Below are positions 1 through 7,807 of a DNA stretch of 9,460 nucleotides, in pieces. Source of the stretch: Actinomycetota bacterium. GTDB lineage: Bacteria; Actinomycetota; Acidimicrobiia; Acidimicrobiales; Iamiaceae. Made by a program: the position numbers and the translations under genes. Where the stretch lies: NCBI GenBank assembly GCA_017882935.1, contig JADGOP010000060.1, positions 1 through 9,460 of the forward strand, given 5' to 3'. Position 1 is the first letter of the stretch; the number at the start of each line of letters is the position of its first letter. The notes beneath the pieces were generated by a model, which was not told the origin of the DNA, made no database searches, and saw nothing but the letters and a program-made list of their open reading frames with translations.

Positions 1-214
1 CACGGGCCTCGACGCCCAGCACGCGGTCGACCTCCACGCCGGCGAAGGCATCGGACAGCCCGTCGACGGTGGAGCGGAAGGCGGTGGTGTCGGCGAGCAG
101 CGGCGTGATGTCCTTGAACATCACGCCCGGCTTCGGGAAGTCGGGGATGTCGCGGATCAGCCCCTCGAGCATGCCGTCGGCAGGCACGCGGCTCTGGGGC
201 GATGGCGTGCTCAT
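1..214 (-). CDS. apt: Adenine phosphoribosyltransferase, N-terminal 71 residues (runs off left edge)
   Basis: Apt joins adenine to PRPP to give AMP and pyrophosphate in cytoplasmic purine salvage. The ATG at 214-212 opens a frame that continues past the window edge, so the PRPP-binding loop and the C-terminus are not visible. Residues 21-43 contain IRDIPDFPKPGVMFKDITPL, the hallmark N-terminal segment of bacterial Apt, and the later GVEVDRVLGVEAR fits the strand that precedes the catalytic region. The gene lies 37 bp downstream of secF on the same strand, and ruvCAB-secDF-apt is a common actinobacterial order. This makes operon membership likely. Only a weak purine-rich element (GGCGGA) precedes the start, so translation may depend partly on upstream genes. 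Identification is secure; the start codon is reasonably so. Confidence 0.93.
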   Translation of the reverse strand, partial: MSTPSPQSRVPADGMLEGLIRDIPDFPKPGVMFKDITPLLADTTAFRSTVDGLSDAFAGVEVDRVLGVEAR

Positions 215-251
215 GTGCGTCCGCCGGGGTGCGCGACCGTAAAGGTCACGG

Positions 252-1400
252 TCAGCGCTTCTTACCCTTCTTGCGCGGGCGCGGCGGGTGGTTGGCCGAG
301 TACGGCGTGTCGGCACGAGTCGCCGTGGTGGTGGCGGCGCGCGCACCGGCACTGACGGGCTGCGCGGCACCGGCCGAGCCCTCGACGGCCTCGCCGTCGC
401 CGGTCGCGGCACCCGCGCCGGCGGCGAGGGGTGCGGCCAGCCCCGCCCGCTTGGCCTCGAGGCGCTCGCGGATGGCCTTGTTGCGGGGCTCGCGCTCCTT
501 CAGCCCGACCACGATGGGGGCCGCGATGAAGATCGACGAGTAGGCACCGACGAAGAGGCCGACGAGCAGCGCGAGGCCGAACTCCTCGAGGGTGACGGCA
601 CCCATGATCCAGGCGCCGATGACCAGGATCGACATGACCGGGAGGAGCGCCGAGATGGTGGTGTTGAGCGACCGCACGATGGTCTGGTTGAGCGACAGGT
701 TGACCATGTCGGTGTAGGTGTAGTTGCCGTTGGGCGTCACCTTCGACTGGTTGTCGCGCATCTTGTCGTAGACGACGATGGTGTCGTAGAGCGAGTAGCC
801 GAGGATGGTGAGGAAGGCCACGACCGTGGCGGGCGTGACCTCGATCTTGAAGATGGCGTACACGCCCACGCTGATGAGGACGTCGTGGATCACGGCGATG
901 ATGGCGCCCACCGCCATCTGCCACTCGAGTCGCCACCAGATGTAGCCCGCGATCACGATGAAGAAGTAGATGAGCGCGTGGATGGCCTTGTTCGACACGT
1001 CGTGACCCCACGAGGGCCCCACCTGGCTCCGGTTCGACTGCACCACGTCGACCGAGTTGTGCGAGACCTTGGAGAGCGCGGCCTCGGCCTTCGTGGTGTC
1101 GACCTTGGTGCCGACCTCGACGCGGATGTCGGTGCCCTTGTCGGTGGTGAGCGTCTGGATGGTGGCGTCGGTGCCACCGAGCGGCTTGAGCACGTCGCGC
1201 ACCGTCGAGACCGAGGTGCCGTTCGCCGGGAACTGCCACGACGTGCCGCCCTTGAAGTCGATGCCGAGCTTGAGCCCGCCGGTGAGCAGGGCGAAGATGC
1301 CCGCCAGCAGGAAGATCGCGGAGATGGCGTAGGCCACGCGCCAGCCCCGGCGGAAGTTGATGTCGTCGTTGAACGAGTACAGCTTGCGGAAGAAGTTCAC
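252..1400 (-). CDS. secF: Protein translocase subunit SecF
   Basis: SecF pairs with SecD in the membrane to use the proton gradient to pull proteins out of SecYEG. The 382-residue protein shows the SecF plan: helix 1 at about 24-40, an extracytoplasmic P4 domain at about 45-135 opening with LGIDFKGGTSW, then five helices at about 139-156, 162-184, 188-211, 246-267 and 272-297. GYSLYDTIVVYDKMRDN (201-217) is the family signature of helix 4, with D206 matching the conserved Asp-Thr-Ile-Val motif. The start is GTG at 1400-1398, overlapping the secD stop as GTGA, with GGAGG four bases upstream, so coupled translation is likely. The last 80 or so residues are an Ala/Gly-rich tail ending in a strongly basic PRPRKKGKKR, longer than the E. 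coli C-terminus. The protein is otherwise intact and typical. Confidence 0.97.
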   Translation of the reverse strand: MNFFRKLYSFNDDINFRRGWRVAYAISAIFLLAGIFALLTGGLKLGIDFKGGTSWQFPANGTSVSTVRDVLKPLGGTDATIQTLTTDKGTDIRVEVGTKVDTTKAEAALSKVSHNSVDVVQSNRSQVGPSWGHDVSNKAIHALIYFFIVIAGYIWWRLEWQMAVGAIIAVIHDVLISVGVYAIFKIEVTPATVVAFLTILGYSLYDTIVVYDKMRDNQSKVTPNGNYTYTDMVNLSLNQTIVRSLNTTISALLPVMSILVIGAWIMGAVTLEEFGLALLVGLFVGAYSSIFIAAPIVVGLKEREPRNKAIRERLEAKRAGLAAPLAAGAGAATGDGEAVEGSAGAAQPVSAGARAATTTATRADTPYSANHPPRPRKKGKKR

Positions 1401-3202
1401 GATGCCTCCGCCCCGGCCGGCGCTGGCGCGGATCCTGCGGGCAGCGGGCCCCGCTCACCGCGCGGTGGCCGCACGCCGAGCCACGGGGAGTGGTGCGCGA
1501 ACACGTCCTTGCGCGCCATCCACATGACGACCGGCCGCATGAAGAACCACGAGGCGGCCAGGTCGAGGATGGTGGACAGGCCCAGGTAGAACGCGAAGCC
1601 GCGCACCGAGCCGAGCGTGAAGAAGTAGAGGATGGCGGCACCGAGCAGCGACACCATGTCGGCGATCACGATGGTGTGCCAGGCGGCGTCGAACGAGGAG
1701 TTCACCGTGGCGCGGAAGGTGCGGCCCTTGGCGATGTCCTCCCTGAGGTGCTCGTAGAACACCACGTTGGAGTCGACGGCCACACCGATCGACACGATGA
1801 TGCCGGTGATGCCCGACAGCGTGAGCGCGAGGCCGCTGTGGACGCCGAGGTACGAGATGACGGTCCACAGCACGGCCGAACCGGTGGCCAGGCTGAGGAT
1901 CGCGACGAGCCCCAGGATCCGGTAGAAGATGAGCACGTAGAGCGCCACCAGCGCGAGGCCCACGATGCCCGCGACGAGGCCCGCGTGCAGCGAGCTGGTG
2001 CCGAGGGTGGCCGACACCCGCTCGACGTTGGCCGGCTTGAAGTCGACCGGCAGGGCGCCGTACCGGAGGTTGAGCGCGAGGTCGCTGGCCTCGCGGTGCG
2101 TGAAGGGGCTGATGCGGAAGCCGCTGGTGCCGAGGTCGCGTGCCTGCACCCCGGCGGTGTTGATGATGGTGCTGTCGAGGACCACCGCCACGAGACCGCT
2201 GCCGCCGCTCGACTGCGCGGGGCAGATGACCGGTCCGGTGGTGGCACCAGAGGCACAGGCGTTGTAGAGCGTGTCGGCGTCGCCCTGCTTGCTGCCCTTG
2301 ATGGTGACGTTGACCTGCCACTGGCCGTTCTGAACCGAGGCGTCGGCCGACGACACCGCGGTGCCCTCGAGCGCCACGGGGCCGAGCACGAAGCGGTTGC
2401 CGGTGGCATCGGTGCAGAGCACCTGGGTGTTGTCGTACCGGCGCACGCCGCACTTCGGTGCCTTGGCGAGGGCCTTGGCCTGGGCCGCCGGTGACACGGT
2501 GGTGGACGGGGCGCTCGCGACCGTGGTGGACGTGGCACCGGCCACGGTGGTGGCCGGCGGCGTGGTGGTGGGCGGGGCCGTGGTGGGCGGCGCCGTGGTG
2601 GCGCTCGCCGCGCCGACATCGGAGAAGGACACCGGGGCAACAGCCGGCTGGCCACCGCCGAGGGGCCCGAGGCCCTGCTTGGTGGTGGAACCGGTGGTCG
2701 ACGCTCTGGTGGTGGGCGTGGCCGCGCTGGTCGGCGGCGTGGTGGTGCCCGCCACGGTGGTGCCCGTCTTGCCGGCCACCGTCGTGCCGGTCTGGCCCGG
2801 GACGGTGGTGGTGGTGCTCGTCTTGGTGGTGGGCGTGGGGCCGAGCTGCTGGACCACGGGCCGGAAGGTGAGCCGGCCGGTCTGGCCGATGAGCGCAAGG
2901 GCGCGCTTCTGGTCGGCCACCGTCTTGAGGCCGGGGAGCTGCACGACGACGGTCTTGCCCGACCGCACGATGTCGGGCTCGCCCACGCCGAGGCCGTTCA
3001 CGCGGGCGGCGATGACCTGCTTGGCGCCCTCGATCTCGCTGTCGGTGTAGGTCTGGCCGGTGCGCGGTTGCAACGTGACCGAGACGCCACCCTGCAGGTC
3101 GAGGCCCAGCAACGGCTTCCAGCCACGGCTGAAGGTGAGGCCGAGGCCGATGACCACGAACAGCAGCCAGGCCACCAGACCCTTCATCCCCTTGCCCTTC
3201 AC
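1397..3202 (-). CDS. secD: Protein translocase subunit SecD with a long Thr/Pro-rich insertion
   Basis: SecD is the larger half of the SecDF proton-driven translocation motor. The 601-residue protein has helix 1 at about 8-24, the conserved LLGLDLQGGV at 31-40, an extracytoplasmic P1 region to about 405, and five more helices at about 408-427, 430-450, 458-480, 511-531 and 534-561. IGVAVDSNVVFYEHL (472-486) corresponds to the family's AVDAN motif, with D477 in helix 4. Residues about 121-240 are a low-complexity Thr/Pro/Val/Ala insertion between the P1 base and the rest of P1. The following segment has four cysteines (C251, C263, C316, C327). The start is probably GTG at 3202-3200, with GGGGAG six bases upstream; ATG at 3187-3185 (residue 6) is the alternative and also has a GAAGGG at fair distance. 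The stop overlaps the secF start. Confidence 0.96.
   Translation of the reverse strand: MKGKGMKGLVAWLLFVVIGLGLTFSRGWKPLLGLDLQGGVSVTLQPRTGQTYTDSEIEGAKQVIAARVNGLGVGEPDIVRSGKTVVVQLPGLKTVADQKRALALIGQTGRLTFRPVVQQLGPTPTTKTSTTTTVPGQTGTTVAGKTGTTVAGTTTPPTSAATPTTRASTTGSTTKQGLGPLGGGQPAVAPVSFSDVGAASATTAPPTTAPPTTTPPATTVAGATSTTVASAPSTTVSPAAQAKALAKAPKCGVRRYDNTQVLCTDATGNRFVLGPVALEGTAVSSADASVQNGQWQVNVTIKGSKQGDADTLYNACASGATTGPVICPAQSSGGSGLVAVVLDSTIINTAGVQARDLGTSGFRISPFTHREASDLALNLRYGALPVDFKPANVERVSATLGTSSLHAGLVAGIVGLALVALYVLIFYRILGLVAILSLATGSAVLWTVISYLGVHSGLALTLSGITGIIVSIGVAVDSNVVFYEHLREDIAKGRTFRATVNSSFDAAWHTIVIADMVSLLGAAILYFFTLGSVRGFAFYLGLSTILDLAASWFFMRPVVMWMARKDVFAHHSPWLGVRPPRGERGPLPAGSAPAPAGAEAS
2483..2842 (-). 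repeat. Low-complexity Thr/Pro repeat tract inside secD
   Basis: This tract encodes SecD residues 121-240. It contains two adjacent copies of an eight-residue unit, GQTGTTVA and GKTGTTVA (residues 136-151, positions 2797-2750). It also has three five-residue units, TTAPP, TTAPP and TTTPP (residues 202-216, positions 2599-2555). At DNA level the plus strand is a run of GGTGGT/GGGCGG triplets, which is prone to replication slippage. The protein segment should be disordered and extracytoplasmic. Its Ser/Thr/Pro content resembles cell-wall-spanning linkers, which are often O-glycosylated in Actinobacteria; that role is inference. The frame stays open throughout, so it is not a frameshift artefact. 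Confidence 0.85.
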
Positions 3203-3383
3203 GCCAGGCTCCCCAGGGGCGGGCGCGTGCCGGCGGGTCGCCGTGTGGTCGTGGTGTGGCTCGTCGTCATCTTCTGCGGAGTCCCCATGGCGTTCGGCGC
3301 GTCGGTGGCGGTGGCGGAGCCGGTGGGGGCCTCGTCCGGAGCCCGTTCAGCAGGTGCTGACCTGGGGCTCGGGGCCACCGCGA

Positions 3384-3402
3384 CGCCGGGGCGAACCCGG
3401 CG
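3384..3402 (-). terminator. Small GC hairpin 63 nt downstream of ruvB, possible weak terminator or leader hairpin
   Basis: CGCCGGG and CCCGGCG form a perfect 7-bp stem around a 5-nt loop. It lies after the ruvB stop and before secD. No T tract follows on the minus strand, so it is not a standard intrinsic terminator, and in DNA this GC-rich a stem of this size can arise by chance. If the upstream TACAGT is a real -10, the stem would lie in the secD leader instead. Confidence 0.22.
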
Positions 3403-3418
3403 CCTGGCACGGTCGGGA

Positions 3419-3424
3419 ACTGTA
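3419..3424 (-). promoter_or_regulatory. Possible -10 element for secDF-apt (TACAGT)
   Basis: TACAGT fits the TANNNT pattern of actinobacterial -10 elements. It lies about 40 nt after the ruvB stop in an otherwise T-poor spacer. No TTGACA-like -35 is found 16-19 bp upstream, so support is weak. If real, it would give secD a leader of about 210 nt. Confidence 0.2.
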
Positions 3425-3464
3425 GCGCGACGCCACCGCACCTCCGGGCCGCGCGAGCCGCCCG

Positions 3465-4514
<1,050 letters not shown>

Positions 4515-4527
4515 CAGCGCACCTCGG

Positions 4528-5145
4528 TCATCGGGCGACGGCCAGGTGCTGCAGCGCCCGCTTGAGCACGTCGCCGGCATCGTCGCCGGGCTCAGCGCGC
4601 ACCTCGCGCAGCACCGCAGCCACCTCGTCGGGACCGTAGCCGAGGCCGGCGAGCGCATCGCGGACGTCGGCGAGCACGGGCCGCTCGGTCGACGTGGAGC
4701 CTCCCGCGGCCGCGGCGATGGCAGCCGGGTCGATCTCGCCGGCGTCGAGGCGCGACTTGAGCTCGACGAGGAGCCGGGCCGCGGTCTTCTTGCCGACGCC
4801 CGGCACCAGGCACAGCGCGTCGACGTCGTCGCTGGCGAGCACGCCGCGCAGCGCGTCGGGGCGGTGCACCGACAGGATGGCCAACGCCAGGCTGGGCCCG
4901 ACGCCGTGGGCACCGAGCAGCGCCTCGAAGCAGGTGCGCTCGTCGCGGCCGGAGAAGGCGTAGAGCGCCTGGGCGTCTTCGCGGATGTGGTGGTGCACCC
5001 AGACGAACACCTCGGAGCCGACGTCGCCCAGGGTGAGGGCCGCGGCCGGGCCCATGGTGGCGCGGTAACCGACGCCGCCGACCTCGACGAGGACCTCGCC
5101 CGCGGTGGAGCGGTCGAGCAGGGTGCCGCGGAGCGAGCCGATCAC
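4528..5145 (-). CDS. ruvA: Holliday junction DNA-binding protein RuvA
   Basis: RuvA forms tetramers that clamp four-way junctions and recruit RuvB. The 205-residue protein begins [10 protein letters not shown] and has the OB-fold domain I (about 1-63). Domain II carries two helix-hairpin-helix motifs at HGVGPSLAL (80-88) and [12 protein letters not shown] (114-125). An acidic/Ala-rich linker (about 133-155) follows, then the RuvB-binding domain III (about 156-203, with [12 protein letters not shown]). The start is GTG at 5145-5143; its last two bases are shared with the ruvC stop in a GTGA overlap, so translation is probably coupled to ruvC. Length is normal for the family. Confidence 0.97.
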   Translation of the reverse strand: MIGSLRGTLLDRSTAGEVLVEVGGVGYRATMGPAAALTLGDVGSEVFVWVHHHIREDAQALYAFSGRDERTCFEALLGAHGVGPSLALAILSVHRPDALRGVLASDDVDALCLVPGVGKKTAARLLVELKSRLDAGEIDPAAIAAAAGGSTSTERPVLADVRDALAGLGYGPDEVAAVLREVRAEPGDDAGDVLKRALQHLAVAR

Positions 5146-5663
5146 GGGTGGACCTCCAGGGACGAGGGGGTGGCGGCGGCGACGCGGCCGCGCAGGCCGG
5201 CGTGCGCCAGGTGGCAGAGGGCGAGGGCCGCGGCATCGGCCGCGTCGGCCGGGCGGGGCGGGGCGGCGAGGCCGAGCAGGGCCTGCACCATGCGCTGGAG
5301 CTGGTCCTTGGTGGCGGCGCCGTCGCCCGCCACCGCCAGCTTGACCTCGTTCGGGGAGTACTGGGTGACGGCGATGCCGCGCGACGCGGCCTCGGCCATG
5401 GCGAGGCCGCTGGCCTGGCCCACCGACATGGCGGTGCGCACGTTCACCTGGAAGAAGACGCGCTCGACGGCGAGCGCCTGCGGCGTGAACTCGGTGAGCA
5501 GCGCCCGCAACTCGGCCTGCAGCTCGGCGAGGCGCTGCGGGAGCGGATCGGCCGGCGCGGTGCGCAGCACCCCGATGGCAACCGCCCGCGGCCCGCGCGG
5601 CGTGGTCTCGAGACACGCGTAGCCACAGCGCGACACGCCCGGATCGATCCCCAGCACGAACAC
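5142..5663 (-). CDS. ruvC: Crossover junction endodeoxyribonuclease RuvC
   Basis: RuvC is the dimeric metal-dependent nuclease that cuts Holliday junctions symmetrically. I start it at GTG 5663-5661, giving 173 residues beginning MFVLGIDPG, because RuvC proteins normally begin a few residues before LGIDPG. A more upstream GTG (5723) would add 20 basic, low-complexity residues. The four acidic catalytic residues are all present: D7 in GIDPG, E67 in AVERVFF, and D140 and D143 in PADAADAAALA. TAMSVGQASG (77-86) is the conserved segment after the second acidic residue. It is the first gene of the ruvCAB block; the stop overlaps the ruvA start. A -10-like TAGGGT ends exactly seven bases before the start codon, suggesting a leaderless message. 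Confidence 0.95.
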   Translation of the reverse strand: MFVLGIDPGVSRCGYACLETTPRGPRAVAIGVLRTAPADPLPQRLAELQAELRALLTEFTPQALAVERVFFQVNVRTAMSVGQASGLAMAEAASRGIAVTQYSPNEVKLAVAGDGAATKDQLQRMVQALLGLAAPPRPADAADAAALALCHLAHAGLRGRVAAATPSSLEVHP

Positions 5664-5670
5664 CTGTACG
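5657..5670 (-). promoter_or_regulatory. LexA/SOS-box-like palindrome overlapping the ruvC start
   Basis: Read on the minus strand the site is CGTACAGGTGTTCG. The Gram-positive LexA consensus is CGAAC-N4-GTTCG, and this differs at one position (T for A at position 3). The central AGGT also fits the Bacillus RNRY core. It spans -7 to +7 relative to the proposed leaderless start, where a bound repressor would block polymerase. ruv genes are SOS-controlled in many bacteria, which supports the reading. A one-mismatch match in one place could still be chance, especially since it includes the start codon. Confidence 0.4.
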
Positions 5671-5676
5671 ACCCTA
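5671..5676 (-). promoter_or_regulatory. Candidate -10 of a leaderless ruvC promoter (TAGGGT)
   Basis: TAGGGT matches TANNNT and is followed by seven bases (CGTACAG) and then the chosen ruvC GTG. That is the geometry of leaderless transcription, common in Actinobacteria, where the -10 ends about 6-7 nt before a start codon that is also +1. No clear -35 is seen at 17-18 bp, which is usual for such promoters. AGGG eight bases before the GTG could instead act as a ribosome-binding site on a longer transcript. Confidence 0.4.
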
Positions 5677-5772
5677 GCGAACGGCCGGGAGGCGCGGGCG
5701 GACCCCCGCCGCGACGGCGCCACCAGCGGCCCGAGAGGTCAAGGTGCCCCTCCCGCGAGCCGATGGGGACCG

Positions 5773-6879
5773 GTGACCCTGGCCCCGACCTCTGACCCCG
5801 CGCCCGCGCCGCCGGACGGAACCGCCGCGCCCGTGGTGGACCTGCGCGGCGTGAGCCGCCGCTTCGGCACGGTCGACGCACTGCTCGACCTCGACCTGTC
5901 GGTGCCCTCGGGCACCATCACCGTGCTCCTCGGCCCGAACGGCGCCGGCAAGACCACGGCCACCCGGATCATCACCGGCGCGCTCGAGCCCCACCACGGC
6001 GACGTCCGGGTGTTCGGCCTCGACCCCGCCACCCACGGCGAGGAGGTGCGCCGCCGTTGTGGCGTGGTGTCGGCCAAGCCGGCGCTCTACGACCGGCTCA
6101 CCGGGCACGCCAACCTGGCCTACTCCGCCGAGCTCTACGGCCTCGGGCGCGGCCCGGAGGTCGACGAGCGGATCCACGCAGCCGCCACGCGGTTCGGCAT
6201 CGAGCACGCTCTCGACCAGCAGGTCGGCGGCTTCTCGACGGGCATGAAGACCCGCCTGGCGCTGGCCCGCTCGGTGCTCCACGACCCGCAGCTCCTGCTC
6301 TTCGACGAGCCCACGTCGGGCCTCGACCCCGAGTCCAGCCACGCGGTCCTCGAGATGATCAAGTCGATGACCGGCGGTGGCGTCACCGTCATCATGTGCA
6401 CCCACCTGCTCCTCGAGGCCGAGGGCCTGGCGCAGCAGGTGGTGGTGCTCGAGGGCGGCACCGACCTGGTGGCCGGCGCGCCCCGCGAGCTCACCCGGCG
6501 CTTCTGGCCCGCCAGCGTGGTCCGGCTCGACGCCGAGGACCGTTCCCAGCTCGCCCGCGTCGTGGAGATGCCGGGCGTGCGCGGCGCCGAGACCGTCGGC
6601 GACGGCCTCAAGGAGCTGGCGGGCATGGCGGGCGACGGTGTCGACGCCCCCCTCGGCAGCGGGCCGGTCGACGTGCAGCTCGAGGACCCCGACGGCGTCG
6701 CCGACCTGGTCGACGCCCTGGTCCGCTCCGGGGTGCGCCTCACCCGGGTCGAGCCCCGGATCCCGACCCTCGAGGACCTGTACTTCGCCGTGCGGCGCTC
6801 CCGGGCCCAGTCACACACGGTCCTCGCGGACGACGGTGGCCGCCAGCTCACCCCCGCCTCGAACGGAGCCGGCTCGTGA
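5773..6879 (+). CDS. ABC-2 type exporter, ATP-binding subunit
   Basis: This 368-residue ATPase should power the permease encoded directly downstream. It has Walker A GPNGAGKTT (54-62), signature FSTGMKTRLALARS (154-167, the STGM variant typical of exporter ATPases), Walker B LLLFDEPT (174-181), D-loop SGLDP (182-186) and the H-loop histidine H211. After the nucleotide-binding domain there is a C-terminal extension of about 130 residues ending in LEDLYFAVRRSR (333-344), a motif frequent in NatA/DrrA-like ATPases. At the usual Q-loop Gln/Glu position, VVSAKPALYDRLTG has Ala (A101). The start is GTG 5773; the only purine-rich element (GGGGA) is three bases away, so the true start could be a GTG at codon 21 or 22, nearer the conserved domain. 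Divergent from ruvC. Substrate unknown. Confidence 0.92.
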   Translation: MTLAPTSDPAPAPPDGTAAPVVDLRGVSRRFGTVDALLDLDLSVPSGTITVLLGPNGAGKTTATRIITGALEPHHGDVRVFGLDPATHGEEVRRRCGVVSAKPALYDRLTGHANLAYSAELYGLGRGPEVDERIHAAATRFGIEHALDQQVGGFSTGMKTRLALARSVLHDPQLLLFDEPTSGLDPESSHAVLEMIKSMTGGGVTVIMCTHLLLEAEGLAQQVVVLEGGTDLVAGAPRELTRRFWPASVVRLDAEDRSQLARVVEMPGVRGAETVGDGLKELAGMAGDGVDAPLGSGPVDVQLEDPDGVADLVDALVRSGVRLTRVEPRIPTLEDLYFAVRRSRAQSHTVLADDGGRQLTPASNGAGS

Positions 6880-7772
6880 CCGCCCCCGCCACCCCGGTCG
6901 CCCGGCCCACGGGTCGCATCAACGCCTCGGTCAAGCCGCCCATCCGCCTCAAGCCCAGCCGGGTCTGGACCATCGCCCGGACCGAGCTCAAGCAGCTCAT
7001 CGAGGCGCGCGACTTCTGGATGCCGATGATGATCCTCGGCGGCATCTTCTTCCTGGTGATCCCCACCATCCTGCTGTTCGCCATCACCAGCATCGGCAAC
7101 ATCCACGCGGTGCACCAGATCTCCCAGGCGGTGCAGCTGCTCCCCGCCAAGGCCCGCGCCGCGGTCCGCGGCAAGAGCGAGCAGGGCCAGACGGCGTACG
7201 CCCTGGCGGTGTTCCTGCTGGCGCCCGTGGCCGTGGTCGTGCCGCTGACGATCTCGACGGCGGTGGGCGCCTCGACGATCGTGGGCGAGCGCGAGCGCGG
7301 CACGGGCGAGTTCCTCGCCCACTCCCCCGCGTCGGTGCACGAGATCTACCTGGGCAAGCTCATCGCCAGCGTCGTGCCCGGCTACGTGACCACCATCGTC
7401 GGCTTCGGCCTCTACTCGCTCATCGTGAACACACTGGTGGGGCCCGAGGTGGGCGGCTGGTTCTTCCCCACCACCCAGTGGTGGGTGCTGATGCTGTGGG
7501 TCGTGCCGCCGTTCGTGCTGCTCACCCTCTCGGTGGTGCTGCGCCTGTCGGCCCGGGTGAAGAGCACGGCCGCCGCCCAGCAGGCCTCGGGGCTGGTGAC
7601 CCTGCCACTGATCATGATCGCCTACGGCGAGGCGACCGGCGCCGTGTACGGCGGCAACTGGGTGGGCATCGCGGTCGGCGCCGTCGTCTGGTTCCTCGCG
7701 CTGCTCGGCCTGTGGCGGGGCATGAAGGCCGTCACCCGGGGCCGCCTCCTGGGTGTCGCCGACGGCATCTGA
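6876..7772 (+). CDS. ABC-2 type exporter, membrane permease subunit
   Basis: This 298-residue integral membrane protein is the transport channel partner of the upstream ATPase. A cytoplasmic N-terminus (1-48, with RVWTIARTELKQLIEARDFW) precedes helix 1 at about 49-71. Further helices lie at about 108-128, 163-188, 203-223, 238-250 and 261-280. The segment IVGERERGTGEFLAHSP (135-151) is the characteristic cytoplasmic loop of NatB-like ABC-2 permeases (E[RK]ERGT followed by a small-residue helix). The start is GTG 6876, overlapping the ATPase stop as GTGA, with CGGAG seven bases upstream. The two subunits are therefore almost certainly made together. Nothing in the sequence reveals the substrate; sodium, drug or lipid export are all known in this family. 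Confidence 0.9.
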   Translation: MTAPATPVARPTGRINASVKPPIRLKPSRVWTIARTELKQLIEARDFWMPMMILGGIFFLVIPTILLFAITSIGNIHAVHQISQAVQLLPAKARAAVRGKSEQGQTAYALAVFLLAPVAVVVPLTISTAVGASTIVGERERGTGEFLAHSPASVHEIYLGKLIASVVPGYVTTIVGFGLYSLIVNTLVGPEVGGWFFPTTQWWVLMLWVVPPFVLLTLSVVLRLSARVKSTAAAQQASGLVTLPLIMIAYGEATGAVYGGNWVGIAVGAVVWFLALLGLWRGMKAVTRGRLLGVADGI

Positions 7773-7807
7773 CCGCGGCGGCCCTCCCTCGGCTCAGCTC
7801 GCCGCGG
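7773..7807. terminator. GC-only inverted repeat between convergent genes, possible bidirectional terminator
   Basis: CCGCGGCG (7773-7780) and CGCCGCGG (7800-7807) are exact reverse complements with a 19-nt loop. The left arm starts directly after the permease stop and the right arm lies in the last codons of the peroxiredoxin gene. The position between converging genes fits a shared terminator, but there is no T tract on either side, and GC-only palindromes are easy to form here. Confidence 0.35.

Larger units (their letters stand above)
3203..3464 (-). other. Spacer between ruvB and secD, no convincing gene
   Basis: These 262 bp separate ruvB from secD. Many Actinobacteria carry yajC here, but no frame on the minus strand encodes a hydrophobic helix followed by a charged tail. 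One 80-codon frame (GTG at 3441 to TGA at 3199) ends in a GTGA overlap with secD. Its product is Arg/Pro/Thr-rich without recognisable features, and the first half has many A/T third positions, so I do not call it a gene. The spacer holds a weak -10-like TACAGT (3424-3419) and a small hairpin (3384-3402), so secDF may have its own promoter. Confidence 0.6.

Noticed and set aside
288..1589. Long plus-strand open frame antisense to secF and secD
   Set aside because: It is a high-GC shadow frame: Arg/Asp/Gly/His-rich, no domain, and it mirrors the codon phase of the real secF and secD genes.
4528..5616. A 362-codon frame that would extend RuvA by 157 residues
   Set aside because: The extra part is a shadow of ruvC in another frame; RuvA proteins begin MIGSLRG, which matches the GTG at 5145.
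6057..6875. Upstream extension of the permease frame through the ABC ATPase gene
   Set aside because: The extension is Arg/Pro-rich shadow sequence; the GTG at 6876 has a good ribosome-binding site and the usual GTGA overlap.
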